From Azomonas agilis (lineage in GTDB: Bacteria > Pseudomonadota > Gammaproteobacteria > Pseudomonadales > Pseudomonadaceae), in contig NZ_VLKG01000006.1 in assembly GCF_007830255.1 (NCBI RefSeq), positions 151,706 through 215,705 on the forward strand: a stretch of DNA of 64,000 nucleotides, written 5' to 3'. A program made the translations under genes and the position numbers. Below, one piece after another: positions 1 to 9,425 of this stretch. Under the pieces are notes generated by a model. It was given only the letters and a program-made list of their open reading frames with translations, had not been told where the DNA came from and did no database searches. Each line of letters starts with the position of its first letter. The first letter of the stretch is position 1.

Positions 1-677
1 TGCCACGCGTTAACTACCTCTAATGCCTGCCCGCCGGACTGCACAAAATCAGCTACCAAACGCCGCCGTTTACTGCCTGTTAACGCATACTGCCAAGGGT
101 GGGCCAAACTAATCCAAGCCGCCGCATTTTTTAGCGTCATTACCGTTTGCGCTAAAGTTGGCCAATGGTGCTTGATGTCGCCCAGTTTGCCCGCACCCAA
201 CCACTTACGAAAAGCTTCATTTCGATCGCGAACGTAACCTGCTTGTACCAAAAACTCCGCAAAATGTGGACGAGCTGGCGCATTATTGCTGACTCCAAGC
301 TCTTGCTGGATGAAACGCGCGCCTTCAAAAGCGCCTGACATTCCTTTAGCTGCAAGGCGCTCGCCAATCAGCTCAGCGCGCTGCCACCGTGCGCTGTGTA
401 AATGATCTAAAGCTTCCACTAAGGCGGTGGCCTGTTCCTGAAACCCATAACCCAACACATGGATGGTCACACCACCCCAAGTACAGGAAAGCTCAATACC
501 ATTAACCAGTGTAACGCCCAGAGTCTCAGCCGCTCTACGAGCTTCAGCCAAGCCCTCAATCGTATCGTGGTCGGTTAAAGATAACAGGCGGATACCCAGT
601 TGCGCTGCACGGTCTACCAAGGCAGTGGGCGTTAACACACCGTCTGAGGCGGTACTGTGGCAATGCAAATCCATCAT
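1..677 (-). CDS. rnm: PHP-domain phosphoesterase, RNase AM (YciV/TrpH) family, 3' end cut by window edge
   Basis: Frame is open from ATG at 677 (a second ATG follows at 674) to the window edge with no stop: 225 codons, C-terminus missing. Metal-binding PHP motifs appear in order: DLHCHSTASDG at the N-terminus, LTDHDTIEG, GIELSCTWGG and later SLAHPW, which together supply the His/Asp/Glu ligands of a trinuclear metal site. In E. coli this family (YciV, RNase AM) is a 5'-3' exonuclease that matures rRNA 5' ends and acts on short RNA or 3',5'-bisnucleotides. It is divergent from the yciI-like gene. Family assignment is strong; the exact substrate here is inferred. Confidence 0.85.
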   Translation of the reverse strand, partial: MMDLHCHSTASDGVLTPTALVDRAAQLGIRLLSLTDHDTIEGLAEARRAAETLGVTLVNGIELSCTWGGVTIHVLGYGFQEQATALVEALDHLHSARWQRAELIGERLAAKGMSGAFEGARFIQQELGVSNNAPARPHFAEFLVQAGYVRDRNEAFRKWLGAGKLGDIKHHWPTLAQTVMTLKNAAAWISLAHPWQYALTGSKRRRLVADFVQSGGQALEVVNAW

Positions 678-782
678 GACACTCTGGCCCAAAAGAGCAA
701 AATAGGAATCACAATGACAGTTTGTTGAATTTTCTGCAAAGATAGTGGCCTTATTTTAGCTCTCCACTTGAGATACCCCCTC

Positions 783-1082
783 ATGCTCTACGCCATCATC
801 GCTACTGATACACCCAATACCCTGAGCCAACGCCTAGCCACTCGCCCTGAGCACTTAGCACGCTTAGAAAAACTTCAAGCGGAAGGCCGTTTGTTACTGG
901 CAGGCCCACACCCCGCTATTGATAGCAACGACCCCGGCCCGGCAGGATTCACCGGCAGCCTAGTAGTGGCTGAGTTTGAGTCTTTAGAAGCAGCACAAGC
1001 TTGGGCCGCTGCCGACCCTTATCAAGCGGCTGGGGTCTACGCCCAAGTGATTGTAAAGCCCTTCAAAAAAGTATTTCCCTAA
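783..1082 (+). CDS. YciI family protein
   Basis: 99-residue protein starting [12 protein letters not shown], the usual length and N-terminus of YciI proteins. An in-frame TTG 15 bases upstream is an unlikely start. The conserved pattern of a His in RPEHLARL, the LLAGPHP turn and an acidic pair (DSNDPG) matches the dimeric ferredoxin-like YciI fold, whose conserved His/Asp pair suggests an enzymatic role that is mostly unestablished. It is divergent from the PHP nuclease and 33 bases ahead of the cpxR-like gene, so it may be co-transcribed with it. Function is unknown beyond the fold. Confidence 0.85.
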   Translation: MLYAIIATDTPNTLSQRLATRPEHLARLEKLQAEGRLLLAGPHPAIDSNDPGPAGFTGSLVVAEFESLEAAQAWAAADPYQAAGVYAQVIVKPFKKVFP

Positions 1083-1115
1083 TCTGCCAGCTTGGGTATC
1101 CAAGGATAGCGCCCC

Positions 1116-1796
1116 ATGAGCAAGCTTTTACTGATTGATGATGACCAAGAACTCTGTGAGCTCTTAGCCAGTTGGCTCACCCAAGAAGGTTTTGAACTGG
1201 ATGTATGTCATGAAGCACAAAGCGCTCGGGGAGCCCTCGCTGAGCAGCAACCTGAAGTCGTTATCCTAGATGTAATGCTCCCTGATGGCAGCGGCTTGGA
1301 GCTATTACGCCAACTCAGAGCCCTGTATCCAGAACTCCCCGTGCTGATGCTCTCAGCACGCGGTGAACCCCTTGATCGCATTCTAGGCTTGGAATTGGGT
1401 GCTGATGATTACCTGTCCAAACCCTGCGACCCTCGCGAGTTGACGGCCCGTTTACGGGCTATTTTGCGCCGTACCCAACCCGTATCCCATAACAACCCCC
1501 TTGAGATTGGGGATTTGCGTTACAGCGCCGCACGCGGAATGGCTTACATACGCGATCAAGAAGTCAGCCTGACCCTCACCGAAGGCCGTATCCTTGAAGC
1601 GCTCTTAGCACACCCAACCGAGCCCATCGATAAACAGGCGCTGGCTGAACACGCCCTAGGACGCAAGCTCACGCTGTACGATCGCAGTTTAGATATGCAC
1701 GTCAGTAACTTACGGCGCAAACTAGGCCCACATGCCGATGGCCGCCCGCGCATCTTGGCACTGCGCGGACGAGGCTATCTGTATCAGGTGGAATAA
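1116..1796 (+). CDS. cpxR: CpxR-like response regulator (OmpR/PhoB type)
   Basis: 226 residues. An N-terminal receiver domain (about 1-115) has the acidic pair in LLIDDDQE, the phosphoacceptor Asp in VVILDVMLPDG, Ser in MLSARG and Lys in YLSKPCDP. A C-terminal OmpR-type winged helix (about 130-226) ends in the DNA-binding segment SLDMHVSNLRRKLG and the wing RGRGYLYQ. It precedes a periplasmic CpxP/Spy-like gene and a CpxA-like kinase, which makes it the regulator of an envelope-stress two-component system. The rule that Cpx regulators activate periplasmic folding factors comes from enterics; the regulon here is inferred. Confidence 0.85.
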   Translation: MSKLLLIDDDQELCELLASWLTQEGFELDVCHEAQSARGALAEQQPEVVILDVMLPDGSGLELLRQLRALYPELPVLMLSARGEPLDRILGLELGADDYLSKPCDPRELTARLRAILRRTQPVSHNNPLEIGDLRYSAARGMAYIRDQEVSLTLTEGRILEALLAHPTEPIDKQALAEHALGRKLTLYDRSLDMHVSNLRRKLGPHADGRPRILALRGRGYLYQVE

Positions 1797-1905
1797 TCCC
1801 AATAAGGTTTACTCAGGCTTTACTCTGGCCTGACCGGGCTTGACTTTGTACTTCTTACAATGGGGCCATCCAGTCAACACTGACTGCCCATCTGAGGAAG
1901 ACACC

Positions 1906-2391
1906 ATGAAACGCTCCGTACTGGCTGCCCTGTTCTTAACCGCTGCTCTACCCACACTGGCCTTGGCCACTCCTGAGCCTGAAGTACCGGGTAAAAAAGA
2001 TGATGCGCCCTCTCACTATCACCAAGGTGAACATCATGGCCCTAAAGGCCCGATGTTCGGTGAAGGCCGTCACCACCATGATCCCCTTGAAAAACTGGAT
2101 CTGACCAAGGAACAAAAGCGCGATCTGCACAAAATCAAAGCCAAGGAGATGGAAGAGCAGCGCGAAATCACTCGCCGCTACTTGGACAAACTGCCTGAAG
2201 CCGAACGTCAAGCCCTGCGTAAAGACATGCACGAGAACCGCGAACAATCCCGTAAAGCCGTGCACGATCTCTTAACACCAGAGCAACAAAAGAAATTTGA
2301 CGAGCACGAAAAGCGCATGCAAGAAAAACACAAAGAATTCGAAGAATTCAAACAGTGGAAAGCTGAGCGTGACGGCCAAAAACAGCAATAA
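1906..2391 (+). CDS. Periplasmic Spy/CpxP-like protein
   Basis: 161 residues from ATG at 1906, with GAGGAAG upstream; the frame is open further upstream but lacks a good start. The signal peptide MKRSVLAALFLTAALPTLALA is followed by a His-rich stretch (HYHQGEHHG, then RHHHD) and a charged helical body with two LTxxQ-type motifs (LTKEQKRDL, LTPEQQKKF), the hallmark of the Spy/CpxP family. These proteins are small periplasmic chaperones, and CpxP restrains the CpxA sensor. The His-rich segment could bind metal, which is inference. It lies between regulator and kinase, so it is likely both a target and a feedback element. Confidence 0.85.
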   Translation: MKRSVLAALFLTAALPTLALATPEPEVPGKKDDAPSHYHQGEHHGPKGPMFGEGRHHHDPLEKLDLTKEQKRDLHKIKAKEMEEQREITRRYLDKLPEAERQALRKDMHENREQSRKAVHDLLTPEQQKKFDEHEKRMQEKHKEFEEFKQWKAERDGQKQQ

Positions 2392-2419
2392 ACCTTAGGG
2401 CGGCCAAACTCCACCACCC

Positions 2420-2450
2420 GCCCGACTCCTCTGGGGTCGGGCTATTTTCA
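2420..2450 (+). terminator. Hairpin terminator after the CpxP-like gene
   Basis: Perfect 7-bp stem GCCCGAC (2420-2426) / GTCGGGC (2436-2442) with a 9-base loop, followed by TATTTTCATT. It lies 29 bases after the CpxP-like stop and may lower readthrough into the kinase gene. Confidence 0.65.
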
Positions 2451-2522
2451 TTCGCAAACGGAGCACCCCACCCACTACAAGCAAAGGGGGCTAAAGCCGT
2501 TTAAAGTACGGAGAATCTTAGG

Positions 2523-3872
2523 GTGTCTGGAGAACGGGAATTGCGCTCACTATTTTGGCGAATACTGGCAACGCTGTGGTTAGCCATCGCCCTAGTTGCT
2601 GGCTTATCAACGCTTTTAGGCTATGCCCTACAACAGGATGCTTGGATTCTCGATCGTTATCCCGGAGTACAATCACTGGCACAAAATTGGACTCAAGTGT
2701 ATGAACAGGAGGGTGAAGAAGCGGCCCAGCGCTTTTTAGAACGGCATAAGCGCCGCTTTCGTATCGAAACCCAAGTTTTAGACAGCAACGGACACCCCAT
2801 CGTCAGCGGTACCTTTCCCGCTCGCTCAGCCGCCTTTGAAAAGCATGAGCAAAAGAATGAACGCAGGCTGCCTTGGCGACGCTTAACCGAAGACTACACC
2901 AGCCCCACAACAGGGGAAACCTACCTTTTTATCTACCGCATTCCCCACCCTGACCTCTTTGCTTGGCAACGGGAAACCATGCTTTGGCCGTTCAGTGCCG
3001 TTGTCATCGCTTTGGTAGTACTGACCCTATTTAGCCTACTGCTCACTCTGTCCATTACTCGCCCGCTTGATCGGCTGCGCAATGCCGTACATGACCTAGG
3101 TCGCACCGCCTATCAACAAACCTCCCTCGCTCGTCTTGCACGGCGGCGGGATGAACTGGGTTTACTGGCTCGGGACTTCAACCGCATGGGGGAGCGTCTG
3201 CAAAATCTGATCGACAGTCAACGCCAACTCCTGAGAGACGTTTCCCATGAGCTGCGCTCTCCTTTAGCCCGCTTACGCATTGCTTTAGCACTGGCAGAAC
3301 GGGCCGCTCCTGAAGAACGTGAACGCATTTGGCCACGCCTCACCCAAGAGTGTGATCGTTTAGAAGCCTTAATCAGTGAAATTTTAACCCTAGCGCGAAT
3401 GGATGCTGATCCCGGGGCGGCTCGTCCTATTGCCTTGGATGAACTGCTCAAGCAGCTTCAAAGCCATGCTCAGCTCTCCGCCCCCGAGCAGCAGATTCAG
3501 ATACAGGTTCCAGAGCATCTCAGTCTGTACGGATGGCCCGATATGCTAGAGCGTGCCTTAGATAATCTAGTGCGTAATGCCCTACGCTTTAATCCTGCCG
3601 ATCACCCCATCGAAATCTCAGGTCATATCCGAGACCACCAACTGGAGCTGAGCGTACGCGATCATGGCCCCGGAGCTACAGAAACTGAGTTACCACAACT
3701 GAGTACGCCCTTCTTCCGAGGAGCTAAACAAACAGCACCGGGTCATGGATTGGGTTTAGCCATTGCACGGCGCTCAGCGGAACGACACGGCGGTACCCTA
3801 CAGTTAAGCAACCATCCCGAAGGCGGCTTTATTGCTACGCTGCGTTTACCACTGGCTAATGCTGCTCCTTAA
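2523..3872 (+). CDS. CpxA-like sensor histidine kinase
   Basis: 449 residues. A GTG start at 2523 follows ACGGAG by nine bases. There is a first membrane helix at about residues 12-35, a periplasmic loop of about 120 residues, a second helix at about 157-180, HAMP around ITRPLDRL, the H-box RDVSHELRSPLARLR with the phosphoacceptor His, the N-box LDNLVRNALRFNP, and G-boxes RDHGPGA and GHGLGLAIA. The H-box sequence resembles CpxA. It presumably senses envelope stress and phosphorylates the regulator encoded two genes upstream. The order cpxR-cpxP-cpxA on one strand differs from enterics, where cpxP is divergent. Confidence 0.85.
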   Translation: MSGERELRSLFWRILATLWLAIALVAGLSTLLGYALQQDAWILDRYPGVQSLAQNWTQVYEQEGEEAAQRFLERHKRRFRIETQVLDSNGHPIVSGTFPARSAAFEKHEQKNERRLPWRRLTEDYTSPTTGETYLFIYRIPHPDLFAWQRETMLWPFSAVVIALVVLTLFSLLLTLSITRPLDRLRNAVHDLGRTAYQQTSLARLARRRDELGLLARDFNRMGERLQNLIDSQRQLLRDVSHELRSPLARLRIALALAERAAPEERERIWPRLTQECDRLEALISEILTLARMDADPGAARPIALDELLKQLQSHAQLSAPEQQIQIQVPEHLSLYGWPDMLERALDNLVRNALRFNPADHPIEISGHIRDHQLELSVRDHGPGATETELPQLSTPFFRGAKQTAPGHGLGLAIARRSAERHGGTLQLSNHPEGGFIATLRLPLANAAP

Positions 3873-4008
3873 CTAAGCAGCCCGATCAGGGGCTTGAAAG
3901 GGCTGTAACGGCGGACTAATCGAGGGTAAACCGTGCGCCGCCCGGGCAGCATCGCGGTCAGGATTTGGGCAACCATGACTCTATCCGAAACTTGATGCAC
4001 TAAACGCA

Positions 4009-4036
4009 TTTACAGCACCCATAACACAGGTAGAAT
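4009..4036 (+). promoter_or_regulatory. Candidate sigma70 promoter for trkH
   Basis: TTTACA (4009-4014), a 16-base spacer and TAGAAT (4031-4036), ending 31 bases before the trkH start. It is supported only by similarity to consensus. Confidence 0.4.
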
Positions 4037-4067
4037 CCCTATCCTGTTTTAACTGCTGGAAGCATTC

Positions 4068-5522
4068 ATGGCTCTGCCCATTCTGCGCATCATTGGTTTC
4101 ATTCTCGGAATCTTTCTGATCACCTTGGCAGTGGCTATGACAATCCCGGTGCTAACGGTACTAGCCCTCAACCGCACGGATCAAATTCCAGAATTCATGT
4201 GGTCAAGCCTGATTACCCTAGGGTGCGGCTTATTGCTGGTATTGCTACCGCGTCCACACCATGTGCATTTACGCCCAAGGGATATGTATCTGCTCACAAC
4301 ACTCAGTTGGCTGATTGTGTGCTGCTTCGCCGCCTTGCCCATGGTGTTAATTCAAGAAATCAGCCATGCCGATGCTTTTTTCGAAACTATGTCGGGCATC
4401 ACTACTACTGGAGCTTCGGTGTTAACGGGGCTGGATCAAGCCTCGCCAGGGCTTTTGATATGGCGCTCACTTCTACACTGGTTAGGAGGTATTGGTTTTA
4501 TCGGCATGGCTGTAGCGGTATTACCCTTATTGCGGGTCGGGGGCATGCGTTTATTCCAAACTGAATCCTCAGACTGGTCAGAAAAAGTTATGCCACGCAC
4601 CCACATGGTGGCTAAGTACATTTTGTATATCTACGTCTTTTTTACCCTGAGTGCGACCTTTGCTTTTTACTGGGCTGGTATGTCGATTTTCGATGCCATT
4701 AATCATGCGATGTCCGCAGTATCCACTGGTGGATTTTCTACCTCTGATACTTCAATGGCTCATTTTCCGGAGCAAACCCATTGGGTTGCTATGCTGTTTA
4801 TGATTCTGGGCAGCCTGCCTTTTACCCTCTATGTAGCCACATTGCGCGGTAATTACTCTGCTTTATTTAAAGATGAGCAAGTGCGTGGATTTCTGATTAT
4901 CTTGGCACTCATCAGTGCCGTGCTAAGCCTCTGGTATTGGCTGCACACTCAAGATGTTTCCCCCGCAGATGCGGTACGGATTGCTACTTTTAACGTCATT
5001 TCCATCGTTTCTACGACCGGATTTGCCATGGGGGATTACACTCTATGGGGCGATTTTGCCATCATGCTATTTTTCTACCTGACCTTTATGGGCGGTTGCT
5101 CAGGCTCAACCTCTGGCGGGTTAAAAATATTCCGTTTTCAAGTGGCCTATGCTCTGTTGCGTGCAAACTTACGCCAGTTGATCCACCCCAGAGCAGTTAT
5201 TCGGCAACACTACAATGGGCATCCTCTGGACGAGGATATCGTGCGCTCCATCCTGACGTTTTCGTTTTTCTTCACCATTACCATTGCGGTATTAGCATTA
5301 TGTTTGGCTTTTATCGGCTTGGACTTTATAACCGCGCTCACAGGAGCTGCAACCGCCGTGTGTAACGTTGGCCCGGGATTAGGCTCTATTATCGGCCCAG
5401 CGGGTAACTTCGCGCCCCTACCGGATTCAGCTAAATACTTATTGGGTATAGGTATGTTATTAGGTCGGTTAGAAATCATTACCGTGCTGGTATTACTGAC
5501 CCGAACCTTCTGGAAACACTAA
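4068..5522 (+). CDS. trkH: Trk system potassium transporter TrkH
   Basis: 484 residues, an integral membrane protein with about ten hydrophobic helices. The four selectivity-filter loops of the TrkH/KtrB fold are visible: SGITTTGAS near residue 107, SAVSTGGFS near 218, SIVSTTGFAMG near 316 and AVCNVGPGLG near 435. TrkH is the K+-translocating subunit and works with the cytoplasmic NAD/ATP-binding TrkA, which is not encoded in this window. Starts with ATG at 4068. It is followed after 40 bases by the cyclase gene. K+ uptake is the first response to hyperosmotic shock, which fits the glucosylglycerol synthase elsewhere in the window. Confidence 0.95.
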   Translation: MALPILRIIGFILGIFLITLAVAMTIPVLTVLALNRTDQIPEFMWSSLITLGCGLLLVLLPRPHHVHLRPRDMYLLTTLSWLIVCCFAALPMVLIQEISHADAFFETMSGITTTGASVLTGLDQASPGLLIWRSLLHWLGGIGFIGMAVAVLPLLRVGGMRLFQTESSDWSEKVMPRTHMVAKYILYIYVFFTLSATFAFYWAGMSIFDAINHAMSAVSTGGFSTSDTSMAHFPEQTHWVAMLFMILGSLPFTLYVATLRGNYSALFKDEQVRGFLIILALISAVLSLWYWLHTQDVSPADAVRIATFNVISIVSTTGFAMGDYTLWGDFAIMLFFYLTFMGGCSGSTSGGLKIFRFQVAYALLRANLRQLIHPRAVIRQHYNGHPLDEDIVRSILTFSFFFTITIAVLALCLAFIGLDFITALTGAATAVCNVGPGLGSIIGPAGNFAPLPDSAKYLLGIGMLLGRLEIITVLVLLTRTFWKH

Positions 5523-5562
5523 AAATGCTGATTCTAAAGCCCTCTCTGAGCGTTGAAATGCG

Positions 5563-6792
5563 TTGATTGCTCCGCCCTTGCGCGAATATCACTTAAGGCT
5601 CCTAGCCTATCTGATAGGGATCGCTTGCCTTATTTCTGGCGCAGCGACAGGCTTTATCTCCGGCTACTGGTTGCTGGCTATCCCCAGCATTTTTTTGTAT
5701 GTGTACTTAGCGTATGTGGCAAGCCTTCCCTTTCGGGAGCGTCACCCGCAGCTCGTTTCTGGCACACTCTTGTGCTTGGATACCCTTAACACCAGCGCCT
5801 TGATTCTGTTATTGCAGTTTGCCACCATCCCCAGCCTTATGTTCTTGTTGGTGCTAGGGCTCAGTGCCCTATTGTCAGGAGGTATTCGGCAACTGGCCCT
5901 GATTACTCCACTGCTGTGTGGTAGCTGCATACTGGGGTATGCGCTACTCGGGCCATACAGTATCAGTGAACCACCCACCGCCTTGGTGTTAACCAGTGTA
6001 CTAACCAGCATTGCCTATGTATTGGTTACTGCCTATTGCATGCACGAGCTAGGGTTACGCCTTGCCCAAGCGCGGCGGACGGTCAAAATAGAACAAGAAA
6101 AAACCGCGCAAATGGCCCAGAACCTAGCCAAATACCTATCGCCTCAGGTTTGGCAGTCTATCTTTGACGGACAAAAGCCCGTGCGTTTGGAAACCAAACG
6201 TAAAAAGCTGTCGGTATTTTTTTCTGACATCAAAGGCTTTACCGAGCTTTCGGAAGAGTTAGAGGCTGAGGTCTTAACTCAGCTACTCAACACCTACCTA
6301 AATGACATGGCCAATATTGCCCTCTATTACGGCGGCACCATCGACAAATTTATTGGCGATGCGGTGATGATCTTTTTTGGCGACCCCAGCTCCCAAGGGG
6401 TACAGGAAGATGCTTTGGCGGCGGTGTCTATGGCTTTGGCCATGCGCAAACATATGGATCAATTCTGCCAGCAATCCCAAACCCTCGGATTTAACCGCCC
6501 GATGGAAATTCGCATGGGGATTAGTACAGGCTACTGCACGGTGGGAAATTTTGGGGCCGATACGCGAATGGACTACACCATCATCGGGCGGGAAGTGAAC
6601 TTAGCCAGCCGACTAGAAAATGCCGCCAAAGCCGGTGAAATCCTGATTGCTCAGGAAACTTACCAACTGGTGCGAGATAAAATTCTCTGTGCGGATAAAG
6701 GGAAAATCAGCATTAAGGGATTCTCCCAACCCGTACAGGTATATCAGGTGGTGGACTTTCGCCCACCCTCTGATCCTACCGTCCGAGCCTAA
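5563..6792 (+). CDS. Membrane class III adenylate/guanylate cyclase (CyaB-like)
   Basis: 409 residues. An N-terminal region of about six hydrophobic helices (to residue 165) resembles the MASE2 sensor of Pseudomonas CyaB, including a DTLN...FATIPS...GGIRQL pattern. A class III catalytic domain follows. Metal-binding Asp residues are in VFFSDIKGFTE and FIGDAVMIFFGD, the substrate-contacting Lys in TIDKFIG, and the transition-state Asn/Arg in VNLASRLENA. DYTIIG places Thr near the base-recognition position, which usually goes with cAMP. The best start in this frame is TTG at 5563; it lacks a clear Shine-Dalgarno and overlaps the stop of a 13-codon ORF (5525-5566). The 3' end overlaps convergent nahK by 4 bp. 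Confidence 0.88.
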   Translation: MIAPPLREYHLRLLAYLIGIACLISGAATGFISGYWLLAIPSIFLYVYLAYVASLPFRERHPQLVSGTLLCLDTLNTSALILLLQFATIPSLMFLLVLGLSALLSGGIRQLALITPLLCGSCILGYALLGPYSISEPPTALVLTSVLTSIAYVLVTAYCMHELGLRLAQARRTVKIEQEKTAQMAQNLAKYLSPQVWQSIFDGQKPVRLETKRKKLSVFFSDIKGFTELSEELEAEVLTQLLNTYLNDMANIALYYGGTIDKFIGDAVMIFFGDPSSQGVQEDALAAVSMALAMRKHMDQFCQQSQTLGFNRPMEIRMGISTGYCTVGNFGADTRMDYTIIGREVNLASRLENAAKAGEILIAQETYQLVRDKILCADKGKISIKGFSQPVQVYQVVDFRPPSDPTVRA

Positions 6793-9425
6793 ACCCGCTC
6801 TAGTAGGTGACTCATGGCGGTTTTCAGCTTCATCGGGCGTACTGGTTTATGCAGCAGCACATGGTTAAGGTCTCGAATCTGCTGCTTTAACTCGTTGGTG
6901 TAGTTAGCGGTAATCATCAAGGCGGGCAAAGGAGTTTTGCGCTCGGTATTGACCTGAGCAACCGCTTCCAAGCCCGTGCGCCCTTGATCCAAGTGATAAT
7001 CCACAATCAACAAATCAGCCGGTGCCTGAAATCCTTGAGTGCGCTCGGCCAAATCTTCTGCACTTAAGGCCGTTACTACCGCACAGCCCCAACCTTCCAA
7101 TAGGGTACGCATACCGGCACAAATAGCGGTGTCATTATCCACCACCCACACATGAGCGCCGTGCAGTTTATCCGTAATGGGGGCCGGTAACTCGACACCA
7201 AAACGCGGAGAAGGTCGTTGTTGCGCGATGGGAATACGCACCCTAAATACCGAGCCTTTACCCAGCACCGATTGCACCTGAACCTCATGCCCCAACATGC
7301 GGGAGATTTTATCGACAATAGCCAAGCCTAAGCCCAGCCCGCGATCTTGATTGCGATGCTGATGCTCTCCTCGCTTAAACTCTTGGAAGATTTCTTGGAG
7401 TTTATCCTGAGGAATGCCAATGCCCGTATCCCAGACCTCCACCCAAAGATGCTGCTGCGTGCGCCGGCAACCCAGCAAAATACGTCCAGGGCTTGGGGTA
7501 TAGCGCAGGGCATTGGTCAGCAGATTGCGCAGAATACGCGCCAACAAATGCACATCACTATGCACCAGCACCGAGCTGGACACAAAACGCATCTGTAAGT
7601 GTTGGCTCTGAGCTAACTGGGTGAACTCTACGGCCAAATTGTCCAATAGCTCGTTGATGGCAAATACGCTCAGCTCTGGTTGAATCGCCCCCGCATCCAG
7701 TTTGGAAATATCCACCAAAGTGCTGAGTAAATGCTCCACATCCTCCAGAGAGTTGCTTAAATTGCGGATTAAACTGCTGGAGTTACTGGAATCGCGTGCT
7801 TCCAGTAAGGCGCTGGTGAACAGACGCGCCGCATTTAAAGGCTGCAACAAATCGTGGCTGACCGCCGCCAAAAACTTAGTTTTGGATAAATTGGCCAGTT
7901 CGGCTTCACGCTTGGCTTCGCGTAAACGGGCTTCAACCTCGGTACGCTCCTCAATTTCTTCCCGCAATTGGCTATTGAGTGCGGTTAGCTCGGTGGTTCT
8001 ATCCCGAACCCGTTGCTCAAGGTTCTGGTAGGCGCGCTGTAATGCCTCGGAAGTGCGACGGCGCTCAGTAATGTCGCGCACTAGGATGAAAATCCCCACA
8101 ATGCGGCCTTCACTGTCCTGATTAGGTACATAGGAGCGCAACAGACAGCGCTTCTGCCCATTCAAGTTAGTCTCACTCAGCTCAAAACTGACGTTTTCAC
8201 CTTGCAGCGCCCGATCTAAATAGGGCTGAAGTTGTCGGCAATGGGCTTTGGTGTGCGCCTCAAACAAAGTGCAGCCCAACATCAAGCCCGGTGTCCAGTG
8301 ATACCAGTCCTCATACACACGGTTGGTAAATTGGTAGACCAAATCAGCGGATAGGTAAGCAATCAGCGCCGGAACATGGTCGGTAATCATGCGTACCCAG
8401 TGTTCACTCTCGCGCAGTTTTTCCGCATGCCGGTGGCGTTCGGTAATATCGGTAAAGGTGTTGACAAAACCACCGCTCGGTAAGGGATGAGTACGGATCT
8501 CTAGCACTCGCCCATCGGGCAGATGTTGCTCTAAATGCGAGATAGACCGCTCGTTCTGGTCGCGACTTTCGGGCGTTAATAAAGGCAGTTCGCTCTTGGC
8601 CATGACTTCAGCAAAGGGACGGCCCGTCATTACTAACGTCAGTCCACTTAGCTCTAAAAAGCGCCGATTCCAGAGTTCCAAACAGCCATCGGAAGCCACC
8701 ATAGCCACGCCTTGGGATAGGTTATCAATGGCGCGTTGTAATAAGGTGGATTTTTGTGCCAGCGCTTGCTCACGGCGGATAGATTCCCGGTTTTTAACTT
8801 CGGTGATATCCGTGTATAGGATGACCAAGCCGCCACCTCGGGTACGACGCTCATGCACCTGCACCCAACGGCCATCAAACAGGCGATAGAAGCTTTGCTC
8901 GCTGCTGTTGCCCCGATGCTCTTCGACAATAAGCCCCGTACTACCGGCCAAGCGCTTGATATCAGCCAACAACATGCCGGTGGTGACCCGCGTCTGGCTG
9001 ATCTCCCAGAAGGCTTTAAAGCGGCTGTTAAACAGCACAATGCGTTGATCTTGATCGAACAATACAAAAGCATCGGAAATACTTTCGATGGCATCAATCA
9101 GATAACGGTGGGCCGTTTCCGCCCGCTGTCGGGCCTCGCTCAGTAAGCGATTGCTGGACTTAAGCTCGGCCATAGCCTGATTTAACGCATCAGTGCGCTC
9201 ACGGACTTGCTCGGCCAGCTCCACCGAATATTGAAAGGCCGTGTAGGCATCATCCGGTGGCGCTGAACGAGACTCTACGCGCTCAATTAAGGCTGCATTG
9301 ATGCGTTTCAGTCGGTAATTTTCCCGCTCTAGTTGCTCAAAACGAGCCTTCAACTCAGCGTCGGGCGTGACCACCCGGTCTGCCGATGGCAACGCCGGTG
9401 AAGGTTTGGTTGAGATGCAGCCCAT
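6789..9425 (-). CDS. nahK: NahK-type hybrid histidine kinase (PAS-HisKA-HATPase-REC)
   Basis: 878 residues from ATG at 9425, chosen because GGGGAG lies seven bases upstream; the frame is open further upstream but inside nosP. Order: coiled coil (about 20-90), three PAS-like modules (about 90-500), a second coiled coil, HisKA with AAVSHDLLQPLNAARL, an HATPase domain with WDTGIGIP and GLGLGLAIV, and a C-terminal receiver with VVDNDTA, LLIVDYHLD and LLHKPVRP. There is no membrane segment. In P. aeruginosa the kinase paired with NosP (NahK) feeds a phosphorelay through HptB that controls biofilm dispersal; its activity is inhibited by NO-bound NosP. The 71-bp overlap with nosP implies translational coupling. 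Confidence 0.85.
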   Translation of the reverse strand: MGCISTKPSPALPSADRVVTPDAELKARFEQLERENYRLKRINAALIERVESRSAPPDDAYTAFQYSVELAEQVRERTDALNQAMAELKSSNRLLSEARQRAETAHRYLIDAIESISDAFVLFDQDQRIVLFNSRFKAFWEISQTRVTTGMLLADIKRLAGSTGLIVEEHRGNSSEQSFYRLFDGRWVQVHERRTRGGGLVILYTDITEVKNRESIRREQALAQKSTLLQRAIDNLSQGVAMVASDGCLELWNRRFLELSGLTLVMTGRPFAEVMAKSELPLLTPESRDQNERSISHLEQHLPDGRVLEIRTHPLPSGGFVNTFTDITERHRHAEKLRESEHWVRMITDHVPALIAYLSADLVYQFTNRVYEDWYHWTPGLMLGCTLFEAHTKAHCRQLQPYLDRALQGENVSFELSETNLNGQKRCLLRSYVPNQDSEGRIVGIFILVRDITERRRTSEALQRAYQNLEQRVRDRTTELTALNSQLREEIEERTEVEARLREAKREAELANLSKTKFLAAVSHDLLQPLNAARLFTSALLEARDSSNSSSLIRNLSNSLEDVEHLLSTLVDISKLDAGAIQPELSVFAINELLDNLAVEFTQLAQSQHLQMRFVSSSVLVHSDVHLLARILRNLLTNALRYTPSPGRILLGCRRTQQHLWVEVWDTGIGIPQDKLQEIFQEFKRGEHQHRNQDRGLGLGLAIVDKISRMLGHEVQVQSVLGKGSVFRVRIPIAQQRPSPRFGVELPAPITDKLHGAHVWVVDNDTAICAGMRTLLEGWGCAVVTALSAEDLAERTQGFQAPADLLIVDYHLDQGRTGLEAVAQVNTERKTPLPALMITANYTNELKQQIRDLNHVLLHKPVRPMKLKTAMSHLLERV

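Noticed and set aside
4199..4564. Long plus-strand ORF inside trkH
   Set aside because: Out-of-frame shadow of a strong membrane-protein gene.
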